From NCBI GenBank assembly GCA_021604405.1, contig BQJA01000013.1:1-53667 (forward strand): a DNA stretch of 53,667 nt. Direction: 5' to 3'. Made by a program: the position numbers and the translations under genes. The notes beneath the pieces are model-generated. The model was given only the letters and a program-made list of their open reading frames with translations. It did not search any database and was not told where the DNA came from. Shown here piece by piece: positions 8,117 through 16,998 of this stretch. The DNA comes from Nitrosomonas sp. (lineage in GTDB: Bacteria; Pseudomonadota; Gammaproteobacteria; Burkholderiales; Nitrosomonadaceae). Position 1 is the stretch's first letter. Every line of letters starts with the position of its first letter.

Positions 8117-9550
8117 ATGGGCAATGAAATACCTACCAGCTATTTCAATACGGAAGATCTGGAAATATTCAATAAACGTCTTCGCGATGAAACAAAGATA
8201 GTTGGTGACTGGCTGAATCAAGGCCGATTCTCATGCAAACAGGAAATGTTTGGTTATGAACTTGAAGCGTGGTTAATTGACAAAAATTTCCGGCCTGCAC
8301 CTATTAATGAATGTTTCCTGCAATCATTAAATGATCCGCTGGTTGTACCGGAACTCGCGAGTTTTAACATAGAATTAAACACCCCGCCCCATCCGCTTAG
8401 CGGTGCCATCTTCACGAACATGCAGCAAGGCCTTACTCAGATTTACAACCGATGTCGTCAACAGGCGCAGCTATTAGATGCGGATGTGCTAATGATCGGT
8501 ATTTTGCCCACTGTTACGGAAGAGGATTTATGCTTGAAACAAATGTCTAACTCACCACGCTACCGTGCGCTGAATGAACAGGTTTTTCGGTTACGGCATG
8601 GGCGGCCTTTACGAATTAACATCAAAGGAGAAGAACATTTGTCGACCACGCATAACGATGTTATGCTGGAAGCAGCGACAACTTCGCTGCAGCTTCACTT
8701 GCAAGTCCCGCCCGAACTGGCTGTCCGTTATTACAATGCAGCCATCATTTTATCAGGACCCATGATTGCCACTACCGGCAACTCACCCTACTTATTTGGC
8801 AGACACCTCTGGGAAGAAACAAGGATCCCGTTATTCGAGCAATCCGTATCTGTCGGCGGTCACGAAAACTCCGATGAAGGCGATTTGAAGCGCGTTTCGT
8901 TTGGCACAGGTTATGCCGTATCATCTTTGCTTGATTGTTTCTTAGAAAATCGTGATCATTTTCCAGCCGTCCTTCCCGTAAAATATGATGAGCCCCCAGA
9001 GAATCTTGCTCATTTGCGGCTTCATAACGGGACGATTTGGCGATGGAATCGCCCTCTTATTGGATTTGAGGCCGAAGGTGAGCCGCATCTCCGAATTGAA
9101 CACCGGGTTATTCCAGCAGGACCCAGTATTGTTGACACTGTCGCTAATGCAGCATTCTTTACAGGGATGATAAAAAATCTGGTTGATAATAAGGTGCCGC
9201 CTGAACAGAATCTCACTTTCTCTCAGGCTCGAAGCAACTTCTATGCGGCAGCGCAATACGGATTGAAAGCTGAATTTCAGTGGTTATCGGGGCAGCATAT
9301 AAACGCCAGAGAACATTTGCTCCAGTGTTTACTGCCACTGGCCCGCTCAGGTCTCGAAAGCCTGGAGATCAACCAAGATGACATTCAGTTTTATCTCGAC
9401 ATTATTGAACAACGCATCATATCCGGCCAAACCGGCGCAAACTGGCAACAACAATTCGCAGCTGCTCATGATCATGACATGCAAGCCCTGACCGCAGCAT
9501 ATGCAGCGCAGCAGCAACGTGGCAACCCAGTACACGAGTGGATAATCTAA
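8117..9550 (+). CDS. GCS2-family glutamate-cysteine ligase-like carboxylate-amine ligase
   Basis: The 477-residue protein starts at ATG 8117 with GGAG eight bases upstream. It matches the GCS2 glutamate-cysteine ligase superfamily: GYELEAWLID (46-55) supplies metal-binding acidic residues, followed by 'PELASFNIELNTPP' (78-91), 'TSLQLHLQV', 'TGNSPYLFGR' and a C-terminal 'IEHRVIPAGPSIVDTVAN'. Family members use ATP to join a carboxylate, often the gamma-carboxyl of glutamate, to an amine. It is not recognisable as the classical GshA of proteobacteria, so glutathione synthesis should not be assumed. An M14/AspA-like hydrolase follows after 51 bases, suggesting a make-and-trim pair acting on the same amide. 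Confidence 0.8.
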   Translation: MGNEIPTSYFNTEDLEIFNKRLRDETKIVGDWLNQGRFSCKQEMFGYELEAWLIDKNFRPAPINECFLQSLNDPLVVPELASFNIELNTPPHPLSGAIFTNMQQGLTQIYNRCRQQAQLLDADVLMIGILPTVTEEDLCLKQMSNSPRYRALNEQVFRLRHGRPLRINIKGEEHLSTTHNDVMLEAATTSLQLHLQVPPELAVRYYNAAIILSGPMIATTGNSPYLFGRHLWEETRIPLFEQSVSVGGHENSDEGDLKRVSFGTGYAVSSLLDCFLENRDHFPAVLPVKYDEPPENLAHLRLHNGTIWRWNRPLIGFEAEGEPHLRIEHRVIPAGPSIVDTVANAAFFTGMIKNLVDNKVPPEQNLTFSQARSNFYAAAQYGLKAEFQWLSGQHINAREHLLQCLLPLARSGLESLEINQDDIQFYLDIIEQRIISGQTGANWQQQFAAAHDHDMQALTAAYAAQQQRGNPVHEWII

Positions 9551-9601
9551 ACAACTTGAAAAAACCTGGTTATTTGCACCAATGATTTAAAATATTAATT
9601 C

Positions 9602-10612
9602 ATGCTAACGATACGACACGAGATTCCCAATGGCCTGCTTGATCTAGAAGCCCATGAACTGCACAAGATGTTGAATGGCCCCACGTTAATTCACCTTACT
9701 GGTCATCGCACACCACCACTTTTTATTTCGGTCCTGTTGCACGGTAACGAGCCGGTTGGTTGGAATGCTGTGCGTAATCTGTTACGTCAACACCAGCACC
9801 ATTTGTTACCACGCGCCTTATCTTTATTCATAGGCAACATAAAGGCCGCCCGCCATCGCAAACGGCATCTTGATAGTCAGCCAGACTATAACCGGATTTG
9901 GTGCCCAGGCAATACACCAGAACATGCCATGGCAAAACAGGTTTTCGACGAAGTATCAAAAAACGGGTTATTTGCCAGTATCGACATCCATAATAATTCT
10001 GGGCTCAATCCCCATTACGCCTGTGTAAACAAGCTTCAACCTGCTTTTTTACATTTGGCTGCGCTGTTTGATCGAACGGTTATCTACTTTACCCGTCCTC
10101 AAGGGGTACAGTCTCTGGCTTTTGCTGAACTCGGGCCTGCCGTAACACTGGAATGTGGCAAGCCGGAAAACCCGCAGGGCGTTCCGCACGCAACAGAATA
10201 TTTAACAGCCTGCTTGCATTTAACTGACCTTCCATCACGCCCGATTGCCAAACATGATATTGAACTGTTTCATACCGTAGCCGTCGTCCGACTTGCGCCT
10301 GAAGTACAAGTCGGCTTTCGTGAAAACGGACTAGATCTGCGCCTTGTGGATAACATCGATCATATGAATTTTCGCGAACTACCGATCAACACGCTGTTTG
10401 GCTGGCAGCAAATGAATAACAATATTCTACTTCGCATTTCAGACGAACAAGATCGTGAAGTAGCTGACCATTATTTTTATCTCGACGGAAATGCACTCAA
10501 AACCCGTCAACCTGTTATGCCATCCATGTTAACCCGAGACACACAGATTATTCGTCAGGATTGTCTATGCTATCTGATGGAGCGCATGACGTTACCCGGA
10601 TATGTCACATAA
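9602..10612 (+). CDS. M14 / succinylglutamate desuccinylase-aspartoacylase family hydrolase
   Basis: A 336-residue zinc-dependent hydrolase of the AstE/AspA branch of M14 peptidases. Zinc ligands are visible as HGNE (His47, Glu50) and His130 in 'SIDIHNNSG'; the catalytic Glu is Glu184 in 'TLECGKPENPQG'. 'DYNRIW' near residue 95 is also characteristic. A C-terminal domain from about residue 220 is typical of AstE-like proteins. It would remove an N-acyl group or cleave an amide from an amino-acid-like substrate in the cytoplasm; no signal peptide is present. It probably forms an operon with the upstream GCS2-like ligase. A 6-bp stem (TGTCAC/GTGACA) overlaps its stop codon but has no T-run. Confidence 0.8.
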   Translation: MLTIRHEIPNGLLDLEAHELHKMLNGPTLIHLTGHRTPPLFISVLLHGNEPVGWNAVRNLLRQHQHHLLPRALSLFIGNIKAARHRKRHLDSQPDYNRIWCPGNTPEHAMAKQVFDEVSKNGLFASIDIHNNSGLNPHYACVNKLQPAFLHLAALFDRTVIYFTRPQGVQSLAFAELGPAVTLECGKPENPQGVPHATEYLTACLHLTDLPSRPIAKHDIELFHTVAVVRLAPEVQVGFRENGLDLRLVDNIDHMNFRELPINTLFGWQQMNNNILLRISDEQDREVADHYFYLDGNALKTRQPVMPSMLTRDTQIIRQDCLCYLMERMTLPGYVT

Positions 10613-10631
10613 AGTGACACGAACAACCTTC

Positions 10632-11234
10632 TTACTCATTCTTCTTCTCAACTAACACTAGAAAACGCTGCTTATCGGCTGTAAATTTAGCTTTGATACG
10701 TTCCATACGTTCTTGAGTGTCCAGTAATTCTTTATGCAAGTTTGTCACTTCTCTTTGCGCGGGACTAATATCCTTGCGGATAGAAGCAAGGTTGGCACTG
10801 CCTGATCGTTCGGCTTCATTGGCCTGTTTTTGTAATTTATCAAACCGGACTTTCGCAATTACGAGACGTTTCTCTATACCAATGATCGCCAATTCCACAG
10901 GATGAAGGTTACGTTCCAACGCCAGATCAATTTCCTCGGCACTGGTATAAACATTGAGGAGTACAGTATCCTGATTCTGCTCATCCGCGAGTCGCTGCGC
11001 TTCAATGTGCTGTTCAGACTTATCTTCTTCGGTTGATTGCGGCATCGACGCTTCGACTCGATTGATAACGACGCCTTGTTTATTCATTTCAACCGTTGCC
11101 TTGTCTTTACACTCAGACGGCAACATATTATCGTAATAATGAAACTTACCCTGATCATCCACGCATTTTTTAAGCACAGCGTACGCTGGCTGAATAAAAA
11201 CACACAGAATCAGAATAACAATTAAACCGCGCAT
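10632..11234 (-). CDS. Exported DUF4124-type protein
   Basis: From ATG 11234, behind a strong AGGAGA site, the protein has 200 residues. The upstream extension of the frame to 11294 is rejected because the ribosome site and signal peptide (MRGLIVILILCVFIQPAYA) fix the start. The mature N-terminus 'VLKKCVDDQGKFHYYDNMLPSECKDK' is a DUF4124 domain with its two conserved cysteines, probably a disulfide. The rest is a charged helical region (about 75-200), probably coiled coil. Function of this family is unknown; its location would be periplasmic. It converges on the M14 hydrolase with only 19 bases between stops. Confidence 0.8.
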   Translation of the reverse strand: MRGLIVILILCVFIQPAYAVLKKCVDDQGKFHYYDNMLPSECKDKATVEMNKQGVVINRVEASMPQSTEEDKSEQHIEAQRLADEQNQDTVLLNVYTSAEEIDLALERNLHPVELAIIGIEKRLVIAKVRFDKLQKQANEAERSGSANLASIRKDISPAQREVTNLHKELLDTQERMERIKAKFTADKQRFLVLVEKKNE

Positions 11235-11445
11235 AGCCTTTCTCCTGTCATTACTTGATTTCAAACGCTGCAGTTGCATAAAGGTCGCGTGCACGGCCTT
11301 CTTGTCTATAACATCAATGACGAATAATTTTTTTCAATGAAACAAAACGCTTATAGAAACAATATCCATGATAATCAGCATATTAGTATTAGTCATCGAG
11401 AGAATGGTTAATGCGCTTCAGCACCATTCACCATTTTTAGCTGAA

Positions 11446-12087
11446 TCAACCAACGCCATATTGTGCACGATAACGCTCAACTGCCTGCAAATTGTTTATC
11501 AGGTTACTTCTTTTCTGAAGATATCCGGTCAGATCGTTTAGATCGACAATACTGATAACGGGTATATGATGGGTTTTCTTAACTTCTTGTACCGCAGAAA
11601 TTTGTCCGCTGCCTCTTTCCATGCGGTCGAGCGCAATTAAAACCCCGCCAGGCGTAGCACCGGCCGATCGAATAAGGTCAACCGATTCGCGAACCGATGT
11701 TCCGGCGGAAATTACATCATCTACAATCAGTACGCGCCCCGTAAGGGGCGCGCCAACCAGAGTACCGCCTTCACCATGATCTTTTGTTTCTTTGCGATTA
11801 AAGCAGTAAGGATAGTTATGCTCAAGCTCAGCTAAAGCAATTGCGACCGCACTAACCAGCGGAATACCCTTATAGGCCGGCCCAAACAGCGTATCAAAAG
11901 GAAGCTTAGCCGCGAGAATTGCTTTCGCGTAAAATTGTCCGAGTTGACGTAAAGAATCTCCATCATTAAATAAACCAGCGTTAAAAAAATAAGGGGAATT
12001 GCGTCCTGCTTTGGTCTTAAATTCACCAAAGCGCAACACATGGCGGTTAATAGCAAACGCTATAAATGCTTGACGGAAATCGGACAT
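11446..12087 (-). CDS. pyrE: Orotate phosphoribosyltransferase
   Basis: PyrE joins orotate to PRPP to give OMP in pyrimidine synthesis. From ATG 12087 the protein has 213 residues, the normal size. Diagnostic segments are '[18 protein letters not shown]' near the N-terminus, '[10 protein letters not shown]', '[13 protein letters not shown]' (the flexible catalytic loop) and the PRPP-binding motif '[16 protein letters not shown]'. The frame could extend upstream to 12123, but MSDFRQAF is the family start. The gene is head to head with xth with only 30 bases between start codons, so each promoter probably overlaps the other coding region. Confidence 0.95.
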   Translation of the reverse strand: MSDFRQAFIAFAINRHVLRFGEFKTKAGRNSPYFFNAGLFNDGDSLRQLGQFYAKAILAAKLPFDTLFGPAYKGIPLVSAVAIALAELEHNYPYCFNRKETKDHGEGGTLVGAPLTGRVLIVDDVISAGTSVRESVDLIRSAGATPGGVLIALDRMERGSGQISAVQEVKKTHHIPVISIVDLNDLTGYLQKRSNLINNLQAVERYRAQYGVG

Positions 12088-12117
12088 AATCTTAATCAAC
12101 TCTATAAAAATAATGAC

Positions 12118-12891
12118 ATGCAAATTATAACGCTTAACTTGAATGGTATTCGCGCCGCTGCCAGAAAGGGATTTTTCGAGTGGCTAACAACACGGCAGGC
12201 AGATATTGTTTGTGTACAGGAATTAAAAGCTCAGACGACTGATCTCACGGAGAAAATACTTGCACCTCTTGGTTATCACGGCTATTTTCACTGCGCGGAG
12301 AAAAAAGGTTATAGTGGCGTTGGCATATACAGCCGACTTAAGCCTGATCGCATCACAGAAGGGATCGGCATTACTGAAATAGACCAGGAAGGACGCTATT
12401 TATGTGCCGATTATGACGGTTTAAGCGTAATTTCGCTCTACCTGCCATCCGGTTCCAGTGGCGATCATCGGCAAGCATCAAAATTCTTTTTCCTGGAAAA
12501 ATTTTTCCCATTGCTGGAAACACTTGCAGATAACAAACAAAATGTCATTTTATGCGGTGACTGGAATATCGCACATAAGGAAATCGATCTGCGTAACTGG
12601 CGCGCGAATCAAAAAAATTCCGGCTTTTTACCCGAAGAGCGCGCCTGGTTAACGAATGTTTTAAACAAAATTGGTTTTATCGATGTATTTCGACAACTCA
12701 ATCAGGAAGCTGGCCAATATACTTGGTGGTCAAACCGGGGACAAGCCTGGACAAATAATGTTGGCTGGCGAATTGACTATCAGATTGCCACACCAAAAAT
12801 TGCCGGTAAAGCAACCGATGCTATGATTTACAAGACAGAACGGTTCTCAGATCATTCACCGTTAATTATCAATTACAACTACGAGCTATGA
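12118..12891 (+). CDS. xth: Exodeoxyribonuclease III / AP endonuclease
   Basis: The 257-residue protein is an ExoIII-type nuclease that incises DNA 5' to abasic sites and degrades 3' ends in base-excision repair. It shows '[17 protein letters not shown]', the metal-binding Glu35 in 'VQELKA', '[15 protein letters not shown]' with catalytic Asp/Asn, 'RIDYQIA' and the terminal 'FSDHSP' with catalytic Asp-His. ATG 12118 gives [10 protein letters not shown], the canonical N-terminus; an upstream start at 12040 would run into pyrE and is rejected. It is divergent from pyrE and followed 37 bases later by an ampG-like gene. Confidence 0.93.
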   Translation: MQIITLNLNGIRAAARKGFFEWLTTRQADIVCVQELKAQTTDLTEKILAPLGYHGYFHCAEKKGYSGVGIYSRLKPDRITEGIGITEIDQEGRYLCADYDGLSVISLYLPSGSSGDHRQASKFFFLEKFFPLLETLADNKQNVILCGDWNIAHKEIDLRNWRANQKNSGFLPEERAWLTNVLNKIGFIDVFRQLNQEAGQYTWWSNRGQAWTNNVGWRIDYQIATPKIAGKATDAMIYKTERFSDHSPLIINYNYEL

Positions 12892-12928
12892 TAACACTAG
12901 AGACCACAGCTCATTGTCTGGATAAACA

Positions 12929-14335
12929 ATGTCCAGAGTGATGCGCACTTCTAGCTGGCTGTCTGCATTCCGCATTTATACCCACCCCCGGGTGCTGGGT
13001 ATGCTGTCATTGGGCTTTTCTGCTGGGTTGCCTTTGCTGTTGGTTTTAGGCACGTTGTCATTCTGGTTACGCGAAGCGGGCATAGATCGCACCACCATTG
13101 GTCATCTAAGCTGGGTGGGCCTGGCTTATGGTTTTAAATGGTTGTGGTCCCCACTCGTTGATCGTTTGCCATTGCCGCTATTAACCCGTTTACTGGGTCG
13201 GCGAAGAGCATGGCTTCTATTGTCGCAATGCCTTATCGTCATTGCACTCGTCGGTATGGCCAACAACGATCCCGTTATTAACCTGACCTATACTGTTTTC
13301 TTTGCGCTGGCTGTTGCGTTTGCCTCTGCGACGCAGGACATTGCGCTGGACGCTTATCGCATTGAAGCCGTCGCGATAGAGCTCCAGGGCGCAATGGCGG
13401 CTACCTATCAGGCTGGTTATCGTGTCGCGATGATTCTTGCATCGGCTGGCGCACTGTGGATAGCTGCCGCCGTGGATCCCTCTGAATCCTCTTACGATTA
13501 TGCACCCTGGCGCTTTGCCTATTTGATCATGGCGGCCTGCATGAGTGTGGGGATTATTACAACGCTCATTATCCGTGAGCCGGAAGTCACCATTAACAAG
13601 CTTGTTTCAGACAATGAAAAACATGCGCAGCAATCAATTGCCCAGTGGCAACTTAACGCAAGACTTGCGGCTGTACTGAGTTGGTTATACGGTGCCGTCG
13701 TTGCACCATTCCGGGATTTTATTGTCCGTCATGGCCGTCAAGCGCTATTGATTCTGGCGCTTATTGCCGTGTACCGTATATCGGATGTGGTAATGGGCGT
13801 CATGAGTAATCCCTTTTATGTCGATATGGGTTATACCAAAGATGAAGTCGCCACCGTCTCGAAGGTTTATGGCGTTATCATGACTATTTTAGGGGCAACC
13901 ATTGGCGGCGTCCTTACGGCAAAAATAGGCATCATGCGAACTCTGTTTCTCGGCGCCGTTCTGTCGGCAGCCACGAACTTGCTTTTTGTCTGGCTGGCCG
14001 GACGTGGTCATGATGTCACCGGATTAGTATTCACGATCTCGGCGGACAACCTATCCGCGGGTATTGCATCCTGTGCATTTATCGCCTATCTTTCCGGTCT
14101 GACCAATACAGCCTACTCCGCAACACAATATGCGCTGTTTAGCTCGGTCATGCTGTTGCTGCCTAAATTCATCGCCGGTTTCAGCGGACAATTCGTTGAC
14201 GCCTACGGTTATGAAAATTTCTTTATTGTTACGGCGCTACTGGGCATACCGGTTCTGGTATTGGTATGGCTGGCCGGACAGGCAAAATTTGACAGGAAAG
14301 AAACACCACCTTCTGATTCTAAACATGGTTTATAA
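12929..14335 (+). CDS. ampG: AmpG-like muropeptide / MFS permease
   Basis: A 468-residue polytopic membrane protein with about 12-14 hydrophobic segments. The N-terminal 'LGFSAGLPLLLVLGTLSFWLREAGID' and the following 'IGHLSWVGLAYGFKWLWSPLVDR' are signature AmpG sequences, as is 'FASATQDIALDAYRIE'. AmpG imports GlcNAc-anhydroMurNAc peptides released in wall turnover by proton symport. Recycling enzyme NagZ is encoded 18 kb away on the other strand. Start ATG 12929 has a weak GGA upstream; ATG 12941 is also possible. It may be cotranscribed with xth. Confidence 0.88.
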   Translation: MSRVMRTSSWLSAFRIYTHPRVLGMLSLGFSAGLPLLLVLGTLSFWLREAGIDRTTIGHLSWVGLAYGFKWLWSPLVDRLPLPLLTRLLGRRRAWLLLSQCLIVIALVGMANNDPVINLTYTVFFALAVAFASATQDIALDAYRIEAVAIELQGAMAATYQAGYRVAMILASAGALWIAAAVDPSESSYDYAPWRFAYLIMAACMSVGIITTLIIREPEVTINKLVSDNEKHAQQSIAQWQLNARLAAVLSWLYGAVVAPFRDFIVRHGRQALLILALIAVYRISDVVMGVMSNPFYVDMGYTKDEVATVSKVYGVIMTILGATIGGVLTAKIGIMRTLFLGAVLSAATNLLFVWLAGRGHDVTGLVFTISADNLSAGIASCAFIAYLSGLTNTAYSATQYALFSSVMLLLPKFIAGFSGQFVDAYGYENFFIVTALLGIPVLVLVWLAGQAKFDRKETPPSDSKHGL

Positions 14336-14377
14336 CTAACCTCAAGCTTGAAAAAGCACGCTGCATAAAAAGGCCAT

Positions 14378-14408
14378 AAAAAACCCGCGCGCCGAATTGC
14401 GCGCGGGT
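14378..14408 (-). terminator. Intrinsic terminator-like hairpin
   Basis: ACCCGCGCGC (14383-14392) and GCGCGCGGGT (14399-14408) form a perfect 10-bp GC stem around a CGAATT loop. On the minus strand it is followed by TTTTTT, a textbook intrinsic terminator. On the plus strand it lies 47 bases after the ampG stop with only TCGTTGTT following, so it may also stop ampG transcription weakly. No minus-strand protein gene ends here. Confidence 0.75.
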
Positions 14409-14625
14409 CGTTGTTACCTGATTATGGTATTTAATAAACCATTAATGCACACAGATACCCGGGCAATCGGCGTCACCCCCGGCAGGAACGGGATGCTACG
14501 TCACAGAATTCTGTGGATTTTTGCCGTAAATGGTGTAGCTGACCAAATAGTCGTTCCCTGCCTCTGGTTGTCAATTGTCGGCACCCAATCAGCGCAACCT
14601 TCTGTTAATATGTAATATAACTAGA
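14378..14625 (-). ncRNA. Candidate structured RNA ending in a terminator hairpin
   Basis: This stretch has no protein-like frame but nested complementarity. GGCAGGAACG (14481-14490) pairs with CGTTCCCTGCC (14552-14562) with one bulge; inside it GCTAC (14495-14499) pairs with GTAGC (14535-14539); inside that is the perfect palindrome CACAGAATTCTGTG (14502-14515). On the minus strand the sequence then runs into a GC hairpin followed by T6, as a small RNA should. The 5' end is not defined and no firm promoter is seen. It did not match SRP RNA or E. coli 6S RNA as I remember them. Strand is inferred from the T-run only. Confidence 0.3.
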
Positions 14626-14662
14626 TGATCTCATTCTCATTGGCTTATTCATCCATAATATA

Positions 14663-14675
14663 TTTGTCCGACAAA
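14663..14675. promoter_or_regulatory. Candidate operator palindrome upstream of sugar ABC operon
   Basis: TTTGTCCGACAAA is a perfect inverted repeat of TTTGTC around one central base, located 60 bases before the solute-binding-protein ATG. Position and symmetry suit a dimeric repressor controlling the transporter operon. No regulator gene is adjacent and the sequence matches no operator I know, so this is a candidate only. Confidence 0.3.
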
Positions 14676-14734
14676 CATTGCGCGATCCAGTATAAGTTTT
14701 ACGCTCGTACCACACGTATCCAGTTCAATCAACC

Positions 14735-16060
14735 ATGCTGACCAACTATTCAAGCGTTATAAACCGCATTTTTGCATCATTAGCGATATTAATAATTGCC
14801 GGTTGTCATCAGAATACAAATGACACAATACCGGCTGGGATAAAAGCATTGATGGTTTGGGCGCATGCAGGGCAAGCAGCCGAGCGGCTGGTATTGCAAT
14901 CTCAGGTTGCGCGTTTTAATCAGCAAAATCCGGATATTGACCTCACACTGACTTTTATTCCGGAACGGCATTACAACGCACAGGTGCAGGCGGCTGCATT
15001 GGCGGACGATTTACCGGATATATTGGAGATAGATGGGCCGTATCTATACAGCTATATTTGGCAGAATCACTTACTGCCACTGGAGTCGTTACTTCCCGAT
15101 TCTGTGATCAATGATATGCTGCCGTCGATTATTAATCAGGGCAGTCTTAGACAACATTTATATTCTGTGGGCGTTTTCGATTCCGCGCTGGGATTGTATG
15201 CGCGCCGCAGTGCATTGCAGCGCATCCATGCAAGGATACCCTCAACACCACTTGAGGCCTGGGGAATTGATGAATTTAATGCAATTCTGCGGCAGTTGGC
15301 GCAACAAGATGATGACCATGCCGTGCTCGATTTGAAGCTTAACTATACCGGTGAATGGTTTACCTTCGGATTTTCTCCCATATTACAATCTGCAGGCGCA
15401 GATTTGATTGAACGGAAACACTATCAAAGCAGCACAGGTATTCTTAACAGTACCAACGCCGTGTTTGCCATGCAGCAATTGCAAAACTGGGTTCAGCAGG
15501 GTCTGGTCGATGCCAATCTAGATGACGCTGCGTTTGTTACCGGTCGAACTGCACTTTCCTGGTCAGGCCATTGGGATTATGAACGGTACAAAGCAGCCTG
15601 GCAGGAAGATTTGGTAGTTTTGCCGTTACCCGACTTTGGTTTCGGCAGCAAGACTGGCCAGGGTTCATGGAACTGGGGAATAACCAGCAAATCCCGTCAC
15701 CCAAAAGCCGCCGCTAAATTTATCCGTTTCTTGCTAAAAACCGAAGAAGTACTGACAATGAGTAACGCCAACGGAACAGTGCCAGGCACACGTAGTGCTC
15801 TGCATTTATCCAAAAATTATGGTAAAAATGGCGAGTTGCGTTTATTCGCCGATCAATTATTGCAGGGTGCGGCTGTTCCGCGCCCGAAAACGCCGGCATA
15901 TCCTATCATTACAACGGCATTTCAGCAGGCTCTCCAGCAAATCCGGCATGGCGCAAACGTTAAGCAAGTCTTAAACAACGCTGCACAAGAAATCGACCAG
16001 GATATTCGTGACAATCAGGGATATCGATTTACGTCTGCAACAAATTCATCCGTACCTTGA
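14735..16060 (+). CDS. Carbohydrate ABC transporter solute-binding lipoprotein
   Basis: The 441-residue protein is a family 1 extracellular solute-binding protein. Its N-terminal signal ends in a lipobox IAGC, so Cys24 should be lipidated. The body shows the usual sugar-binding-protein pattern: 'ALMVWAHAGQAAERLVLQSQVARFN', 'LPDILEIDGPYLYSY', 'GQGSWNWGITSKSRHPKAAAKFIRFL' and 'ANGTVPGTRSAL'. It would deliver a sugar or oligosaccharide to the two permeases encoded immediately downstream. The ligand cannot be read from sequence. The ATG at 14735 lacks a clear Shine-Dalgarno sequence. Confidence 0.88.
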   Translation: MLTNYSSVINRIFASLAILIIAGCHQNTNDTIPAGIKALMVWAHAGQAAERLVLQSQVARFNQQNPDIDLTLTFIPERHYNAQVQAAALADDLPDILEIDGPYLYSYIWQNHLLPLESLLPDSVINDMLPSIINQGSLRQHLYSVGVFDSALGLYARRSALQRIHARIPSTPLEAWGIDEFNAILRQLAQQDDDHAVLDLKLNYTGEWFTFGFSPILQSAGADLIERKHYQSSTGILNSTNAVFAMQQLQNWVQQGLVDANLDDAAFVTGRTALSWSGHWDYERYKAAWQEDLVVLPLPDFGFGSKTGQGSWNWGITSKSRHPKAAAKFIRFLLKTEEVLTMSNANGTVPGTRSALHLSKNYGKNGELRLFADQLLQGAAVPRPKTPAYPIITTAFQQALQQIRHGANVKQVLNNAAQEIDQDIRDNQGYRFTSATNSSVP

Positions 16061-16098
16061 TTAATGCAAGGAAAATCCGTTACTCAGATACCTTTATC

Positions 16099-16998
16099 AT
16101 GCCGCCAAAATTGAAAACACGTGATCGAGTCAACGCTTGGTTTTTTGCGTTACCCGCCCTGTTTGGACTATTTTGTTTTGTTTTGATTCCTTTCCTGCTG
16201 GCTGTCGTACTGTCTTTCACCAATCTCCGCTTAGGCTCACCACTAGCCACAGAATTTATTGGCTTCACCCAATATCAACGAATTATGGCAGACACGGCAT
16301 TCTTGCATGCGTTAAAAAACAATATGCTGTTTGCCTTGATTGCCGTACCACTGCAAACCGGCCTGGCCTTAATTCTGGCGTTGCTGATTAATCAACCGCT
16401 ACGCGGCATGTCTCTATTTCGCACATTTTTCTTTATGCCCGTGGTTTTTCCGTTGTCATTGATAGCCGTGGTATGGATACTGCTTTTTGCGCCTGGACCT
16501 CAAGGAACGCTCAACAGCATGTTGGATGTTATTACATTGGGCATTTGGCAGCCGCGCGATTTTTTACATGACCCGCACTGGGCTTTGCCGGCCATAACCC
16601 TGACTTCAATCTGGCAGGGTGTTGGATTCCAGATGGTAATATTACTGGCCGCATTGCAGGCAATACCCACGGCGCTTTATGAAGCAGCCAGCGTTGATGG
16701 TGCGAATAAACGGCAGCAACTGCTATACATCACGCTGCCTCAGTTACGCAACGCACTCATATTTGTCGTTCTGGTAACCACTATTCTGGCCTTTCGTCTG
16801 TTTGATCAAGTACAAATCATGACCCAGGGCGGGCCGCTATATGCCACCACGACGGTTATGTACGAAACGGTCAATACCGCCTTCGCCAGTCAACAAGTCG
16901 CGAAAGGTGCGGCGATGACCGTGGTATTTTTTACCATAGTACTATTTTTGACGCTATTGCAGCGCGCTATCATTAAGCAAGAAAAGGTAATCGAATGA
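16099..16998 (+). CDS. Carbohydrate ABC transporter permease, MalF/UgpA type
   Basis: A 299-residue inner-membrane protein with six predicted membrane segments, beginning 'WFFALPALFGLFCFVLIPFLLAVVLS'. The cytoplasmic EAA loop that docks to the ATPase is clear: 'EAASVDGANKRQQLLYITLP'. I place the start at ATG 16099, giving the usual MPPKLKTRDR-type N-terminus. A TTG at 16057 overlapping the previous stop would add 14 residues and cannot be excluded, since neither start has a good ribosome site. The next gene overlaps its stop (ATGA), showing tight operon organisation. Confidence 0.88.
   Translation: MPPKLKTRDRVNAWFFALPALFGLFCFVLIPFLLAVVLSFTNLRLGSPLATEFIGFTQYQRIMADTAFLHALKNNMLFALIAVPLQTGLALILALLINQPLRGMSLFRTFFFMPVVFPLSLIAVVWILLFAPGPQGTLNSMLDVITLGIWQPRDFLHDPHWALPAITLTSIWQGVGFQMVILLAALQAIPTALYEAASVDGANKRQQLLYITLPQLRNALIFVVLVTTILAFRLFDQVQIMTQGGPLYATTTVMYETVNTAFASQQVAKGAAMTVVFFTIVLFLTLLQRAIIKQEKVIE

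Noticed and set aside
14378..14625. 6S RNA or SRP RNA identity for the structured region
   Set aside because: The conserved sequences of E. coli 6S and SRP RNA, as far as I can recall them, are not present; kept only as an unnamed candidate RNA.
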